Source: Candidatus Fermentibacterales bacterium
GTDB taxonomy: Bacteria > Fermentibacterota > Fermentibacteria > Fermentibacterales > JAFGKQ01
Direction: 5' to 3'
DNA length: 20,800 bases
Assembly: GCA_016928495.1 (NCBI GenBank)
Contig: JAFGKQ010000054.1
Location: 1-20,800 of the forward strand
A program made the translations under genes and the position numbers. This document shows positions 1 through 8,034 of this stretch, piece after piece; the stretch's first letter is position 1, and each line of letters starts with the position of its first letter. The notes below the pieces were generated by a model. The model did no database searches and was not told where the DNA came from. It saw only the letters and a program-made list of their open reading frames with translations.

Positions 1-632
1 CCGCCGAGCCAGTTACGCTCGACGCCGAAGATGATCTTGAGGCTCGTGGCCAGGATGCCGAACCCGACTCCCAGCTCGATGGCCCTCTTGGCTGCCATGT
101 TGGGGAAACGCAGGATCCACTGACCGAGCCCGGGGAACCAGCTCCCGAGGAGATCTCCTATCGGAACCTGGCCCATCATCACCACGATGGCCGCAAGCAG
201 CAGCACCGTAGCCAGGGCAGACTTGGCGCGGAAGGCGCGGAAGGCCGCACTGGCTATGTAGAACGCCAGAAGGCTGAACATCGTGGACTGTATGGGAACC
301 TGGATGCTCATGTAGGAGAAGTGGAACAGGCTCGGAGCGTCCTGCCGCCCCCCGAAGGAGGCGGGGACGATCAGAGCGAAGATCGGGACGGCGAAGATGG
401 GGACGATGATGGCAAGGCTGTATGGCCAGTTCTTCGCCTTGCGCCGGATCTTGTGAGAGTGGACCCGGAGGAGGCTCCCCACGCCCAGCACGAGCGCGAA
501 GGCGGCGACTATCGGCACCCATTCGAGGTAGTAGTCGTAGACCAGCTGCGACACCTGGTGAGGGATGAAGTACTGGAGGATCATCAGGATGCCGCCGGTC
601 ATGACCACAAGGAGGGGAACGAATCTCTTCAT
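1..632 (-). CDS. Polytopic membrane protein, 3' end outside window
   Basis: I do not recognise a named family. The visible 210 residues start at ATG 632, preceded by GGAGAGG about 8-10 nt upstream, and read open to the window edge, so the C-terminus is missing. Hydrophobic segments lie near residues 5-20, 38-55, 72-92, 112-128 and 140-155, with a basic loop (HSHKIRRKAK) after the second; this predicts an inner-membrane protein with at least four or five membrane passes. It begins 21 nt after the stop of the FN3/DUF6754 membrane protein and is probably co-transcribed with it, so the two may form one membrane complex. That partnership is inferred only from adjacency and topology. No catalytic motif is visible. 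Confidence 0.8.
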   Translation of the reverse strand, partial: MKRFVPLLVVMTGGILMILQYFIPHQVSQLVYDYYLEWVPIVAAFALVLGVGSLLRVHSHKIRRKAKNWPYSLAIIVPIFAVPIFALIVPASFGGRQDAPSLFHFSYMSIQVPIQSTMFSLLAFYIASAAFRAFRAKSALATVLLLAAIVVMMGQVPIGDLLGSWFPGLGQWILRFPNMAAKRAIELGVGFGILATSLKIIFGVERNWLG

Positions 633-653
633 GTCACATGCCTCTCCACCGGC

Positions 654-1925
654 CTAGTCCGTTAGCGGCATCGTAAGCAGCTGCCGCAGCCATGGCAGGG
701 TCTCCGTGCCCGCGACCGCATCGAGGATCCACAGGCACAGGCCGACCGTGATGATGGTCATGATTATGCCCTTGCAGGCGTCCTGGCTCTTGACCGCACC
801 GAGCTGTTTCGGCTCGCGCCCCAGGTAGGCGCTGGCAGCGTAGAGCTCTTCCCCTATCAGCGTGTAGTCGCAGGTGGTTATGAAGAAGGGAAGCTGGGTG
901 ACTGCGTCGGTCCCGGCTATCTGGATCGCTCCCGAGAGGGAGCCGGTCTCGGCCAGGATCAGTGACTCGGCCCAGAACATGCCGAGGTAGAAGTTGGTAG
1001 CCGGCTTGTCGCGGGCCATTATGCCGTTGACGGCCGCCACGAACGCGAACTGGCTGTCGGTGAGGTAGAAGACCGAGTCCTGATCGTAGGAATCCGGGCG
1101 CCCGGCCTCGAGATACGCCTGCTTGACGCATTCCTCGGCAACCGTGTAGACGATCGGGTCACGGTTCGGAACCAGGAGCGGCGTCTGGTACTCCGCCACC
1201 TTCCTGGCGACCCTGCTCAGTATGGTCAGGCTCGCGATGGTCGCCACATCGCTGATGGTCGAGAGGCCGGGAACGTAGAGGATCGGCTTGCCCATCTCGG
1301 TGGCGCGGCCGATGGCCTCGTCTATCGCCTCTATGCCGGCTATGGGCCTGAGGTAGAGCGACGCGCCCCTCCTGGCCCTCTGGAAGTAGTAGAAGATCAG
1401 ACCGATGAAGAGGACGCAAGCCACCAGGTTCCTGGTCTTCTGCAGGTGGTACCACTCACCTCCCGCGGTCTCGGAGGCGACCGAGACTGGACCGCTGATC
1501 TCGGTCCCGTCCACGTAGAGCGCGGCTATCATGTACTCGTACCTGACGCCGCTCTCGATGGGGAAGTCAGGGTCATATCCATCCACGAAGCTGGTGCCCT
1601 CCCCGACCGCGATGGCCTCCACCAGGACCCAGTCGGTATCGCCCGCGGCTCTGCGGTAGACACGGTAGCTGAGGATACCCTCCTCGTCCGGGGACGGGCT
1701 GAAGCAGACCGAGAGATGGTCACCCGCATCGTTGGGATAGTCCTGAGCCGTGACGGATCCGGGGGGATCCGCCACGATCGCACCGGCCGGCTGCTCGGCC
1801 GGAGGAATCGCCGGCGCTATCACCGAGTCGGTCGCGATCGGCTCGCCCGCCGGCGCCGGCTGGCCGGCAACGCTGCCGAAGGCCAGCAGCGCGACCGGAA
1901 TCCAGCATCGCATCGTGTTGCGCAT
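654..1925 (-). CDS. FN3 domain membrane protein with DUF6754-like domain
   Basis: This 423-residue protein has an N-terminal signal-like hydrophobic segment (about residues 8-25), a Pro/Ala-rich linker, a fibronectin type III-like beta domain (about 56-150, with a YRVYRR strand and a YEYMIAALYVDG strand), one transmembrane helix (about 167-181) and a conserved region (about 190-400). That region includes EAIDEAIGRATEMGKPILY, which I associate with DUF6754, a family of unknown function. A second hydrophobic helix (about 402-420) lies near the C-terminus. The start is ATG 1925, with a GGTGG element just upstream; ATG 1913 is an in-frame alternative. It lies 17 nt downstream of the dehydrogenase gene and 21 nt before the membrane protein to its left. 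The FN3 part is predicted to be periplasmic and the DUF6754 part on the other face. Function unknown. Confidence 0.82.
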   Translation of the reverse strand: MRNTMRCWIPVALLAFGSVAGQPAPAGEPIATDSVIAPAIPPAEQPAGAIVADPPGSVTAQDYPNDAGDHLSVCFSPSPDEEGILSYRVYRRAAGDTDWVLVEAIAVGEGTSFVDGYDPDFPIESGVRYEYMIAALYVDGTEISGPVSVASETAGGEWYHLQKTRNLVACVLFIGLIFYYFQRARRGASLYLRPIAGIEAIDEAIGRATEMGKPILYVPGLSTISDVATIASLTILSRVARKVAEYQTPLLVPNRDPIVYTVAEECVKQAYLEAGRPDSYDQDSVFYLTDSQFAFVAAVNGIMARDKPATNFYLGMFWAESLILAETGSLSGAIQIAGTDAVTQLPFFITTCDYTLIGEELYAASAYLGREPKQLGAVKSQDACKGIIMTIITVGLCLWILDAVAGTETLPWLRQLLTMPLTD

Positions 1926-1942
1926 CTCGTCCACCGGGCCGG

Positions 1943-2860
1943 TCAGACCTTGAAGTAGTCGACGATGATCGAGGCCACCTCTTTGCCGACCCTGTTGGAG
2001 GCACCCTTCGTTCCGGCGCCGATGTGAGGCGTCGCCACAACGTTGCCATGCCTTGCGAGCAGGTTGTCCTTGACGGGCTCCTCTTCGTACACGTCGCACC
2101 CCGCGAATGCCACCCTGCCCGACTCCAGCGCCTCGAGAAGGGCCTTCTCGTTGACGGTGCCGCCCCTGCCGCAGTTTATGATGACAGCGCCCTGCTTCAT
2201 CATGTCGAACCGGGGCTTGTCGAGGATGTAGTGCGTGTCGTCGGTATGGGGGACGTGGAGCGTGATGTAGTCCGACTCCCTGCACAGGGTGTCGAGGTCG
2301 ACCTTCCTGGCCTGGACGTCACCGGCGGAATCCACGTTCGGGTCGTAGAAGAGGACACTCATGCCGAAGGCCGCCGCGCGCCTGGCGACCTCCTTGCCGA
2401 TCCTCCCCATGCCGATTATGCCGAGAGTGGACTCGAAGAGCTCCTTGCCCTTGCTGTAGGCCTTCTTGTTCCACTCCCCTGCCTTCATGGTGGAGTCCGC
2501 CACAGTGATGTACCTGGAGCAGGCGAGCATCTGAGCCAGGGCCAGCTCGGCCACGGCGACGGAGCTGGCGGCAGGGGTGTTGCGAACGTCTATGCCGGCC
2601 TCGCTGGCTGCCTCGAGGTCTATGTTGTCCAGACCCACGCCGCCGCGCACGATGAGCTTCATGCGGCCGGTGGCGGCACGCTCGACCACCTCGCGCCTGA
2701 CCTTGGTGGCGCTCCGGACTACCATGGCATCGAAGTCGGGAACCGTCTCGACGAGCTCCTCAGGGGTCATTCCGGTCTTCTCGACTACCTCGTGCCCGGC
2801 CCTCCGGATCTCGTCCAGGGCCGCAGCATCGGTCGGATCGCACACCAGGACTCTGGCCAT
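1943..2860 (-). CDS. serA: D-2-hydroxyacid dehydrogenase, phosphoglycerate dehydrogenase-like (short form)
   Basis: This 305-residue NAD-dependent D-isomer-specific 2-hydroxyacid dehydrogenase most likely oxidises 3-phosphoglycerate in the first step of serine synthesis. The Rossmann motif GIIGMGRIG lies at residues 147-155. The catalytic triad of the family is visible: Arg232 in NCGRGG, Glu261 in YEEEP and His279 in TPHIGA. The substrate-side [11 protein letters not shown] motif is at about 71-81. It lacks the C-terminal ACT domain of long SerA enzymes, so allosteric serine feedback through ACT is not expected. The start is ATG 2860, with GGAGG about 8 nt upstream. A 136-nt gap with a promoter-like sequence separates it from the transketolase genes. 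Another 2-hydroxyacid substrate cannot be excluded, because short members are hard to assign. Confidence 0.88.
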   Translation of the reverse strand: MARVLVCDPTDAAALDEIRRAGHEVVEKTGMTPEELVETVPDFDAMVVRSATKVRREVVERAATGRMKLIVRGGVGLDNIDLEAASEAGIDVRNTPAASSVAVAELALAQMLACSRYITVADSTMKAGEWNKKAYSKGKELFESTLGIIGMGRIGKEVARRAAAFGMSVLFYDPNVDSAGDVQARKVDLDTLCRESDYITLHVPHTDDTHYILDKPRFDMMKQGAVIINCGRGGTVNEKALLEALESGRVAFAGCDVYEEEPVKDNLLARHGNVVATPHIGAGTKGASNRVGKEVASIIVDYFKV

Positions 2861-2863
2861 GAC

Positions 2864-2905
2864 TCAGACCTCCAGGATTTCGAGCATGTACTGCTCCCCG
2901 ATCAT
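2864..2905 (-). other. Possible 13-residue upstream ORF in the serA leader
   Basis: An ATG at 2905 opens a 13-codon frame ([13 protein letters not shown]) that ends with TGA three bases before the serA ATG, and the serA Shine-Dalgarno lies inside it. It could couple translation or be chance. It has no serine run, so classical attenuation by serine is not suggested. Confidence 0.2.
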
Positions 2906-2935
2906 ACCATCACCGACAGGCTTCGCTCGAACCGC

Positions 2936-2964
2936 AAACTACGCCCGGGCGCGAGTCTCGTCAA
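2936..2964 (-). promoter_or_regulatory. Candidate sigma70-type promoter for serA
   Basis: On the minus strand, TTGACG (2964-2959) and TAGTTT (2941-2936) are separated by 17 bp. The -35 matches the consensus at five of six positions; the -10 is weak. Transcription would start near 2929, giving a leader of about 70 nt. It lies in the largest gap of the left-hand gene cluster, consistent with serA starting its own transcript. Prediction only. Confidence 0.4.
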
Positions 2965-2996
2965 TGAACGGCGCGCCTCGCGCGACACCAGCGGGA

Positions 2997-3935
2997 TCAA
3001 CTGCGCTCGAGCATCTTCCGCGCCATGCGGGAGATACCCGAGGCAGTCAGATCGAAGCTCTCCCGCACCTCCTCCGGCGAACCGCTCTGCCCGAAGACCC
3101 CCGGCACGCCCATGCGCTCGACCGGGACGGGACAGCGGGAGCAGAGGAGCTCGCAGACTGCCCCACCGAGCCCGCCGGAGTCCTGATGGTCCTCGGCGAC
3201 GAGCACGTGGCCGGTCTTCTTCGCTGAAGACACGAGCATGTCCTCGTCCATGGGCTTCACGGAGACCATGTTGATCAGGTCAGCCGTCATGCCCCTGCTC
3301 ACCAGCAGGGGCAGCGCATCCAGCGCCTCGCTGACCATCACTCCCCCGGCCACGATGGTCAGGTGCCTGCCCTCCGACAGCAGGTCTGCCTTGCCGATCT
3401 CCACCGAGCACCCCTCCGGGTAGATCTCCGGAACCGGGTTGCGGCCGAATCGGATGTAGACCGGTCCCTGATGCCTCGACGCCGCCAGGACACAGGCCTT
3501 CGTCTGGCTGGCGTCCGCGGGGAAGAGCACCGACATGCCCGGCAGGACGCGCATGATGGCCAGATCCTCCAGTGCCTGGTGCGTGGCCCCGTCGGGCCCC
3601 ACGCTCACACCACCGTGGGCACCGCCTATCTTCACGTTCAGGTTGTTGTGGCAGACGGTGGTCCTGATCTGATCCCATGCCCTTCCGGCCGCGAAGACCC
3701 CGTATGTACTGGCGAACGGGATGAGCCCGGCGAGGGCCAGGCCGGCGGCCTCGCCGATCATGTCCTGTTCGCTTATGCCGACGTTGAAGTAGCGGTCGGG
3801 AAAGACCTGACCGAATCCCTCGCTTCCTATAGAGCTCGCGAGGTCAGCGTCCAGGACCACGACCAGGGGGCTCTCCCAGCCGGCAGCGAGCAGGCCTTCG
3901 GAGTATCCCTCGCGAGTGGGCCTCATGCGTCCCAT
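2997..3935 (-). CDS. Transketolase, C-terminal subunit (split)
   Basis: This 312-residue protein carries the pyrimidine-binding and C-terminal domains of transketolase. The conserved glutamate that activates thiamine diphosphate is in GISEQDM (Glu56). It is followed by [20 protein letters not shown] and the [17 protein letters not shown] loop typical of the family. The Rossmann-like C-terminal domain starts at about residue 185. With the N-terminal subunit encoded just upstream it should form the active enzyme moving two-carbon ketol units between sugar phosphates. The start is ATG 3935, three bases after the upstream stop; ATG 3926 is an in-frame alternative. Split transketolases are well known in archaea and many bacteria. 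A DXS identity is unlikely, because DXS is a single longer chain. Confidence 0.92.
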   Translation of the reverse strand: MGRMRPTREGYSEGLLAAGWESPLVVVLDADLASSIGSEGFGQVFPDRYFNVGISEQDMIGEAAGLALAGLIPFASTYGVFAAGRAWDQIRTTVCHNNLNVKIGGAHGGVSVGPDGATHQALEDLAIMRVLPGMSVLFPADASQTKACVLAASRHQGPVYIRFGRNPVPEIYPEGCSVEIGKADLLSEGRHLTIVAGGVMVSEALDALPLLVSRGMTADLINMVSVKPMDEDMLVSSAKKTGHVLVAEDHQDSGGLGGAVCELLCSRCPVPVERMGVPGVFGQSGSPEEVRESFDLTASGISRMARKMLERS

Positions 3936-3938
3936 GGC

Positions 3939-4829
3939 TCAGTCTTCCCCGCTCTCGAGCTCGCTCATGGCCCTGCCGTAGGACTCGTCGTCCGGGCACT
4001 TCCCGTGCCATGCGGATCGCCCCTCCATGAACGATACGCCCTTCCCCTTCACGGTACGCGCGATCACCACCGACGGCCCCGAGGCCGAGAGCGACCAGGA
4101 CCGGCACTCCTCGAATGCCCCGTGCAGCGCGTCCAGGTCATGGCCGTCCACGGGGACGACGTGCCATCCGAACGCGGCCCACTTGGACTCGAGGGGCTCG
4201 AGGGCCATGACCTGTTCCGTGGGGCCGTCGAGCTGGACCATGTTGCGATCGACAACGGCCACCAGGTTCGATACCCGGCCGTGCGCCGCCGTCATGGCTG
4301 CCTCCCAGACGGACCCTTCCTGCAGCTCCCCGTCGCCCAAGAGGCAGAAGACCCTTCTTCCCTCCCCGGCCGGCTGGCCTTCCGGCGCTCTTGCTTCGAG
4401 GAGCCTGATGCCCAGCGCGAAGCCGCAGGCAATGGACAGGCCGTGGCCCAGGCTGCCGGCCGAGACCTCGAGGCCCGGGAGCTTCGCCGCGTCCGGATGG
4501 CCCTGCAATCGGCTCCCCATCTTTCTCAGGGTCCCCAGCTCCCGGACCGGGAAGTAGCCTCTCCTGGCCATTACGGAGTACAGAACGGGACAGGCATGGC
4601 CCTTGGAGAGTATGAAGACATCCCGCTCGGGCCAGCCCGGCTTCGACGGGTCCAGCCGGAGCTGCCTGAAGAAGAGCTCTACGAGTATCTCGACTGCCGA
4701 CAGGGAGCCTCCCGGATGGCCGCTTCCAGCGTTGTGGATCATGGTGACGATATCCTGACGCACCGTCACGCACAGCCGGCGCAGGTCTATCCCCGGGTCC
4801 CGGGGAGCGCTCACCATTCCGGAGCCCAC
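3939..4829 (-). CDS. Transketolase, N-terminal subunit (split)
   Basis: This 296-residue thiamine-diphosphate-binding half of transketolase shows GSGHPGG (35-41), SKGHA (75-79), GSLGHG (125-130) and the ThDP/Mg motif starting at GDGELQEG (165-172) and ending at Asn196. The C-terminal part carries TVKGKGVSFMEG, a typical transketolase loop. The longest start is GTG 4829; ATG 4817 (fifth codon) is equally possible, because the AGGAG at 4837-4833 is only 3 nt from the GTG and 15 nt from the ATG. The gene begins 7 nt after the talC stop and ends 3 nt before the C-terminal subunit, so all three are likely translated from one transcript, giving stoichiometric subunits of the non-oxidative pentose phosphate pathway. 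Confidence 0.92.
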   Translation of the reverse strand: MGSGMVSAPRDPGIDLRRLCVTVRQDIVTMIHNAGSGHPGGSLSAVEILVELFFRQLRLDPSKPGWPERDVFILSKGHACPVLYSVMARRGYFPVRELGTLRKMGSRLQGHPDAAKLPGLEVSAGSLGHGLSIACGFALGIRLLEARAPEGQPAGEGRRVFCLLGDGELQEGSVWEAAMTAAHGRVSNLVAVVDRNMVQLDGPTEQVMALEPLESKWAAFGWHVVPVDGHDLDALHGAFEECRSWSLSASGPSVVIARTVKGKGVSFMEGRSAWHGKCPDDESYGRAMSELESGED

Positions 4830-4836
4830 ACGCTCC

Positions 4837-5490
4837 TCAGCCCTTCTCCCCGGAGTGCCTGGCCCAGTCGGACAGGAATGCCTCGATACCCCTGTCGGTG
4901 AGAGGGTGCGAGACCATCTTCTGCATGACCTTGTAGGGAATGGTCGCTATGTGGGCGCCGGACAGCGCTGCATCGATCACGTGAGCAGGGTGCCTGATGC
5001 TGGCGGCTATGATCTTCGACCCAAGGTCGTAGCGTTCCAGGATCTCCGCAAGCGTCGAGACCACTTCCATTCCGTCCACGCCGATGTCGTCGAGCCGGCC
5101 GACGAAGGGGCTGATGTAGCTCGCCCCTGCCCTGGCCGAGAGCAGCCCCTGCTCCGCCGAGAACACGAGCGTCATGTTGCAGCGTATGCCCCGGCCCTCG
5201 AGCACGCTGACGGCGGCAAGGCCCTCCGGCCCCATGGGTATCTTGATAACCACGTTCTCGTGCCAGCCGGACTTCTCCCCGGCCTCGCGGATCATGCCCG
5301 CCCTGTCGGTGCTGATCACCTCGGCGCTGACCGGACCATCGACGATGTCACAGATCTCGGCGATCACGGTCCTGAAGTCCCGGCCCTCCTTCGCAACCAG
5401 GCTGGGGTTCGTCGTCACGCCGGAAAGCACGCCCCAGGAGGCCACCTCCCGTATCTCATCCAGGTTGGCCGTGTCGAGATAGAGCTCCAA
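4837..5490 (-). CDS. Transaldolase / fructose-6-phosphate aldolase-like (TalC type)
   Basis: This 217-residue protein belongs to the short TalC/MipB transaldolase family, which transfers dihydroxyacetone units between sugar phosphates or cleaves fructose 6-phosphate. Visible residues include LDTAN (Asp6), TTNPSL (26-31), the Schiff-base lysine Lys83 in VIKIP, NMTLVFS (105-111) and FVGRLDD (129-135). The start is TTG 5490: family members begin like this one ([13 protein letters not shown]), and AGGAGG sits 4 nt upstream of the TTG. The stop is TGA 4837. It lies between the helicase gene (21-nt gap) and the split transketolase (7-nt gap). Together with transketolase it would complete the non-oxidative pentose phosphate branch. 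Sequence alone does not separate transaldolase from F6P aldolase activity. Confidence 0.92.
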   Translation of the reverse strand: MELYLDTANLDEIREVASWGVLSGVTTNPSLVAKEGRDFRTVIAEICDIVDGPVSAEVISTDRAGMIREAGEKSGWHENVVIKIPMGPEGLAAVSVLEGRGIRCNMTLVFSAEQGLLSARAGASYISPFVGRLDDIGVDGMEVVSTLAEILERYDLGSKIIAASIRHPAHVIDAALSGAHIATIPYKVMQKMVSHPLTDRGIEAFLSDWARHSGEKG

Positions 5491-5511
5491 CCGTCCTCCT
5501 GTCCATCACGC

Positions 5512-7773
5512 TCATCGCGCGTGCCATGTCTTGCCGCGTCCACCGGATCCCCGCCTGGCAACCACGGGCAGGTCCACGTAGCCCGTAAGCAGCGTCTTCG
5601 GCTCGTCTCCGCCGAAATCGACCGTCAGAGCCCACTCCTCGCCATCGCGCCTTGCCGAGAGGACCATGCCCTGCCCGAAGCGGGGGTGCCGTATTATGTC
5701 CCCTTTGCGGTACCCTTCGGAAGACCCCTGCCGATCTTCCCCGAGTCCCGCCACGCGCTCCGGATCCCGTCCCGGGGCCTGAGCGGGCTGCCCCGCAGCA
5801 CCTATCTCCGAGAGGAACCTGGAAGGCCTGCCGTGGAAACCGCCCCTGCCCGGGTAGCCGGCACGGCGCAGCGACAGGGTCAGCAGCAGGCGCTTCCTGG
5901 CCCTGGTCATCCCGACGTAGAGGAGTCTTCTCTCCTCCTCGATGTCGCACATCTCGCCGCGGGCATCCCCCCTTGCCGGCCGCTCGAGCGGCAGCAGCCC
6001 CTCCTCGAGCCCGCAGATGAACACGGTGTCGAGCTCCAGGCCCTTGGAGCAATGCAGGGTCATCAGCGCCAGCCTCTCGGCGTCGGAGTCGTACTCGTCC
6101 ACGCTGGTCAGCAGGCTGGTCTGAGCGAGGAACTCCGCCAGCCCCTCTCCGGGGCTGTCCAGGTCGAACTGGGCCGCCATCCCCAGGAGCTCCGCGAGGT
6201 TGTAGAGCCGCGAGTCGTCCTCGGACAGGCCGGTTCTGAAGCTATCCTCCAGGCCCGATCGGGTCAGGAGGAAGGCGGCTATCTCCCGGACCCCCGCGGA
6301 GCGACTCCGGTCCATCTCAGCCGCATCCGCCAGCAGCGCCGCCAGATCCCTCATCGCGGAGGCGGCGCGCGTGGAGAGGCCCCGGCAGAGCCCTGCGGGG
6401 TCCCCCATCACCTCCAGCGGAGATAGCTCCGGCCTGCTGTCGATCGCCTGCAGCAGAGCTTGCCGGCTCTTGTCGCCGATTCCCCTGCGGGGCCTGGAGA
6501 GCACCCTGATCAGGCTGACGCGATCCTTCGGGTTCACCACCAGCCGCAGGTAGCAGACCGTGTCCTTGATCTCCTGCCTCTCGAAGAACCTCAGAGAGCC
6601 GACGAGCTCGTAGGGGACTCCGGCTTTCCTTGCCTGCAGCTCCAGCTCCCTCGACTGAGCATTGGTCCTGAACAGGACTGCGATGGAACCGAGAGGCACG
6701 TTCAATCGATCACGCAGGTCGAGGGCGCTCTGCACGATCCAGGCAGCCTCCTCGCTCGCCGTGGCGAACCGGAGCTCCCGCACGGGATCACCCGGCGGCG
6801 CCTCGGACCACAGCGTCTTGGAGTGCCGGGCCCTGTTGTAGGAGACCAGCGTCGAGGCCGCCTTCAGGATGTTCCCGGTGGACCTGTAGTTCCTCTCCAT
6901 CCTGATTATCCGCGTGCCGGGGAAGTCCCTTCCGAAGTCCAGCAGGTTGGCGACCCTTGCGCCCCGCCAGCCGTATATGGACTGGTCGTCGTCACCGACG
7001 ACGCATATGCCCGTCTCTTTCGAGGCAAGCTCTCTCAGGATCAGGTGCTGGACCCTGTTCGTGTCCTGGTACTCGTCCACCAGGATGTGTGAGAACATGC
7101 CCGAGCAGGGCCTGGCAGCCCCTCCTGCGTCATTATTACGACGGAGAAGCCCCAGGCAAAGCGTCAAGATATCGTCGAAATCTATGGCGTTGCTCTGCCT
7201 CAGACCGGCCTCGTAGCCGTCATACACGGCCCTCATCTCCCTGCAGACGCTTTCGCTGAGAGACGCGTCGGTCCACTCTGCGGGATCGATCAGCCCGCTC
7301 TTGCAGCGCGAGATCATCCTCATGCAACTGGCGGGATCCGCCCCGGGGGACGGATCCGAGCCGCCACGCTCGCGGGCGATCCTGCGCAACAGGGAGAGGG
7401 AGTCATCGCGGTCGTATATCACGTAGTCCCTGTCTCTTCCGCAGTTCAGACCCTCGATGCCCTTGCGCAGCAGCCAGGCGCACATGGAATGGAACGTCCC
7501 CATGCGGAGCCTGGCCGCGACGTCGGCAGGAACCAGCGTCGCCACCCTCTCCTGCATCTCCCTCGCGGCTTTTCTCGTAAAGGTCATCGCGAGTATGCCC
7601 CATGGCGGCGCCAGTGACCTCTCGAGCAGGTAGGCGATCCTGTAGGTGATGACCCTTGTCTTGCCGCTTCCCGCGCCCGCCAGCACGAGAAGAGGGGGAC
7701 CGGACTCGTGGGTCACTGCCTCGAGCTGCCTGTCGTTCAGGGATGCCTCGAAGAGCGTGGAGGGGGATGGCAC
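5512..7773 (-). CDS. UvrD/PcrA/Rep-family superfamily 1 DNA helicase
   Basis: This 753-residue 3'-5' DNA helicase of the UvrD/PcrA group acts in repair and removal of replication or transcription obstacles. Motifs in order: Q-motif region LNDRQLEAV (12-20), Walker A GAGSGKT (33-39), motif Ia TFTRKAA (64-70), GTFHS (92-96), Walker B VDEYQDT (232-238), motif III DDDQSIYGWRGA (261-272), motif IV ERNYRST, motif V TLHCSKGLE and motif VI YVGMTRAR. A C-terminal Tudor-like segment (GDIIRHPRFGQG) matches the PcrA/UvrD RNA-polymerase-binding tail. The start is GTG 7773, with AAGG about 12 nt upstream, so translation may be modest. It heads a cluster with talC and transketolase, which have no obvious functional link to it. 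Confidence 0.95.
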   Translation of the reverse strand: MPSPSTLFEASLNDRQLEAVTHESGPPLLVLAGAGSGKTRVITYRIAYLLERSLAPPWGILAMTFTRKAAREMQERVATLVPADVAARLRMGTFHSMCAWLLRKGIEGLNCGRDRDYVIYDRDDSLSLLRRIARERGGSDPSPGADPASCMRMISRCKSGLIDPAEWTDASLSESVCREMRAVYDGYEAGLRQSNAIDFDDILTLCLGLLRRNNDAGGAARPCSGMFSHILVDEYQDTNRVQHLILRELASKETGICVVGDDDQSIYGWRGARVANLLDFGRDFPGTRIIRMERNYRSTGNILKAASTLVSYNRARHSKTLWSEAPPGDPVRELRFATASEEAAWIVQSALDLRDRLNVPLGSIAVLFRTNAQSRELELQARKAGVPYELVGSLRFFERQEIKDTVCYLRLVVNPKDRVSLIRVLSRPRRGIGDKSRQALLQAIDSRPELSPLEVMGDPAGLCRGLSTRAASAMRDLAALLADAAEMDRSRSAGVREIAAFLLTRSGLEDSFRTGLSEDDSRLYNLAELLGMAAQFDLDSPGEGLAEFLAQTSLLTSVDEYDSDAERLALMTLHCSKGLELDTVFICGLEEGLLPLERPARGDARGEMCDIEEERRLLYVGMTRARKRLLLTLSLRRAGYPGRGGFHGRPSRFLSEIGAAGQPAQAPGRDPERVAGLGEDRQGSSEGYRKGDIIRHPRFGQGMVLSARRDGEEWALTVDFGGDEPKTLLTGYVDLPVVARRGSGGRGKTWHAR

Positions 7774-8022
7774 GGATATTGCTACCTTACAAGGAGCCCT
7801 GGAACTCTTGTTACACCAGAGGGGCCTTTGCTCACGAGAATGAGTGAAAGGAATCGAAGGACGTGAAACCCGGGCCGAGAAGCTGGTTGATCCTGGTAGC
7901 TGGTTGCCTGCTGCTGCCGTTGCTGCTTCTTCTCGGCTGGCCGGTTTAGCCCCCTCCCAGGCCGGTCAGCCCCGTTGCCCCCGGCAGGCCCGGGTGCACA
8001 GGCGGGCAGGTAGTGGCCCCAC
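7774..8022. other. Intergenic region rich in hairpins
   Basis: This 249-bp gap lies between the deoC stop and the GTG start of the helicase gene, so it should hold the end of one minus-strand transcript and the start of another. It contains a 9-bp inverted repeat (7874-7882 / 7929-7937), a 10-bp near-perfect stem (7935-7944 / 7962-7971, one G-U), and the strong hairpin around the deoC stop. None is followed by a clear U-run. A short ORF lies on the plus strand. I see no convincing promoter for the helicase gene. Confidence 0.5.
7863..7949 (+). CDS. Possible 28-residue single-pass membrane microprotein
   Basis: GTG 7863 opens a 28-codon frame ending at TAG 7947-7949. The peptide has a basic start (MKPGPRSW) followed by about 17 strongly hydrophobic residues rich in leucine, the layout of a small inner-membrane protein or an uncleaved signal. 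AAAGGA (7847-7852) lies 10 nt upstream. The GTG overlaps the TGA of an even shorter frame (ATG 7840, MSERNRRT) as GTGA, which would suit translational coupling; a single-base indel would join the two into one 37-residue membrane peptide. It runs opposite to both neighbours. No homology is recognised, and a Leu-rich frame can arise by chance in CTG-rich DNA. Confidence 0.25.
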   Translation: MKPGPRSWLILVAGCLLLPLLLLLGWPV

Positions 8023-8034
8023 CTACCTGCCCGC
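8002..8034 (-). terminator. Hairpin straddling the deoC stop codon
   Basis: A perfect 12-bp inverted repeat (8023-8034 with 8002-8013) encloses a 9-nt loop. The 5' arm encodes the last residues of DeoC (AGR) and its TAG stop. The stem is GC-rich and very stable, but no U-run follows, so it may be a non-canonical terminator or a 3'-end RNA stabiliser. Confidence 0.4.

Noticed and set aside
2970-2984. GC-rich 5-bp hairpin as terminator of the transketolase genes
   Set aside because: The stem is short and the following sequence has no real U-run; not strong enough to call.
3363-4901. Long plus-strand open frame opposite the transketolase genes
   Set aside because: It is antisense to two well-supported enzymes with intact motifs; high GC content keeps the opposite frames free of stops. 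The translation is Arg/Pro/Gly-rich without family motifs.
4855-6426. Long plus-strand open frame opposite talC and the helicase gene
   Set aside because: Same reason: the minus strand encodes recognised enzymes throughout.
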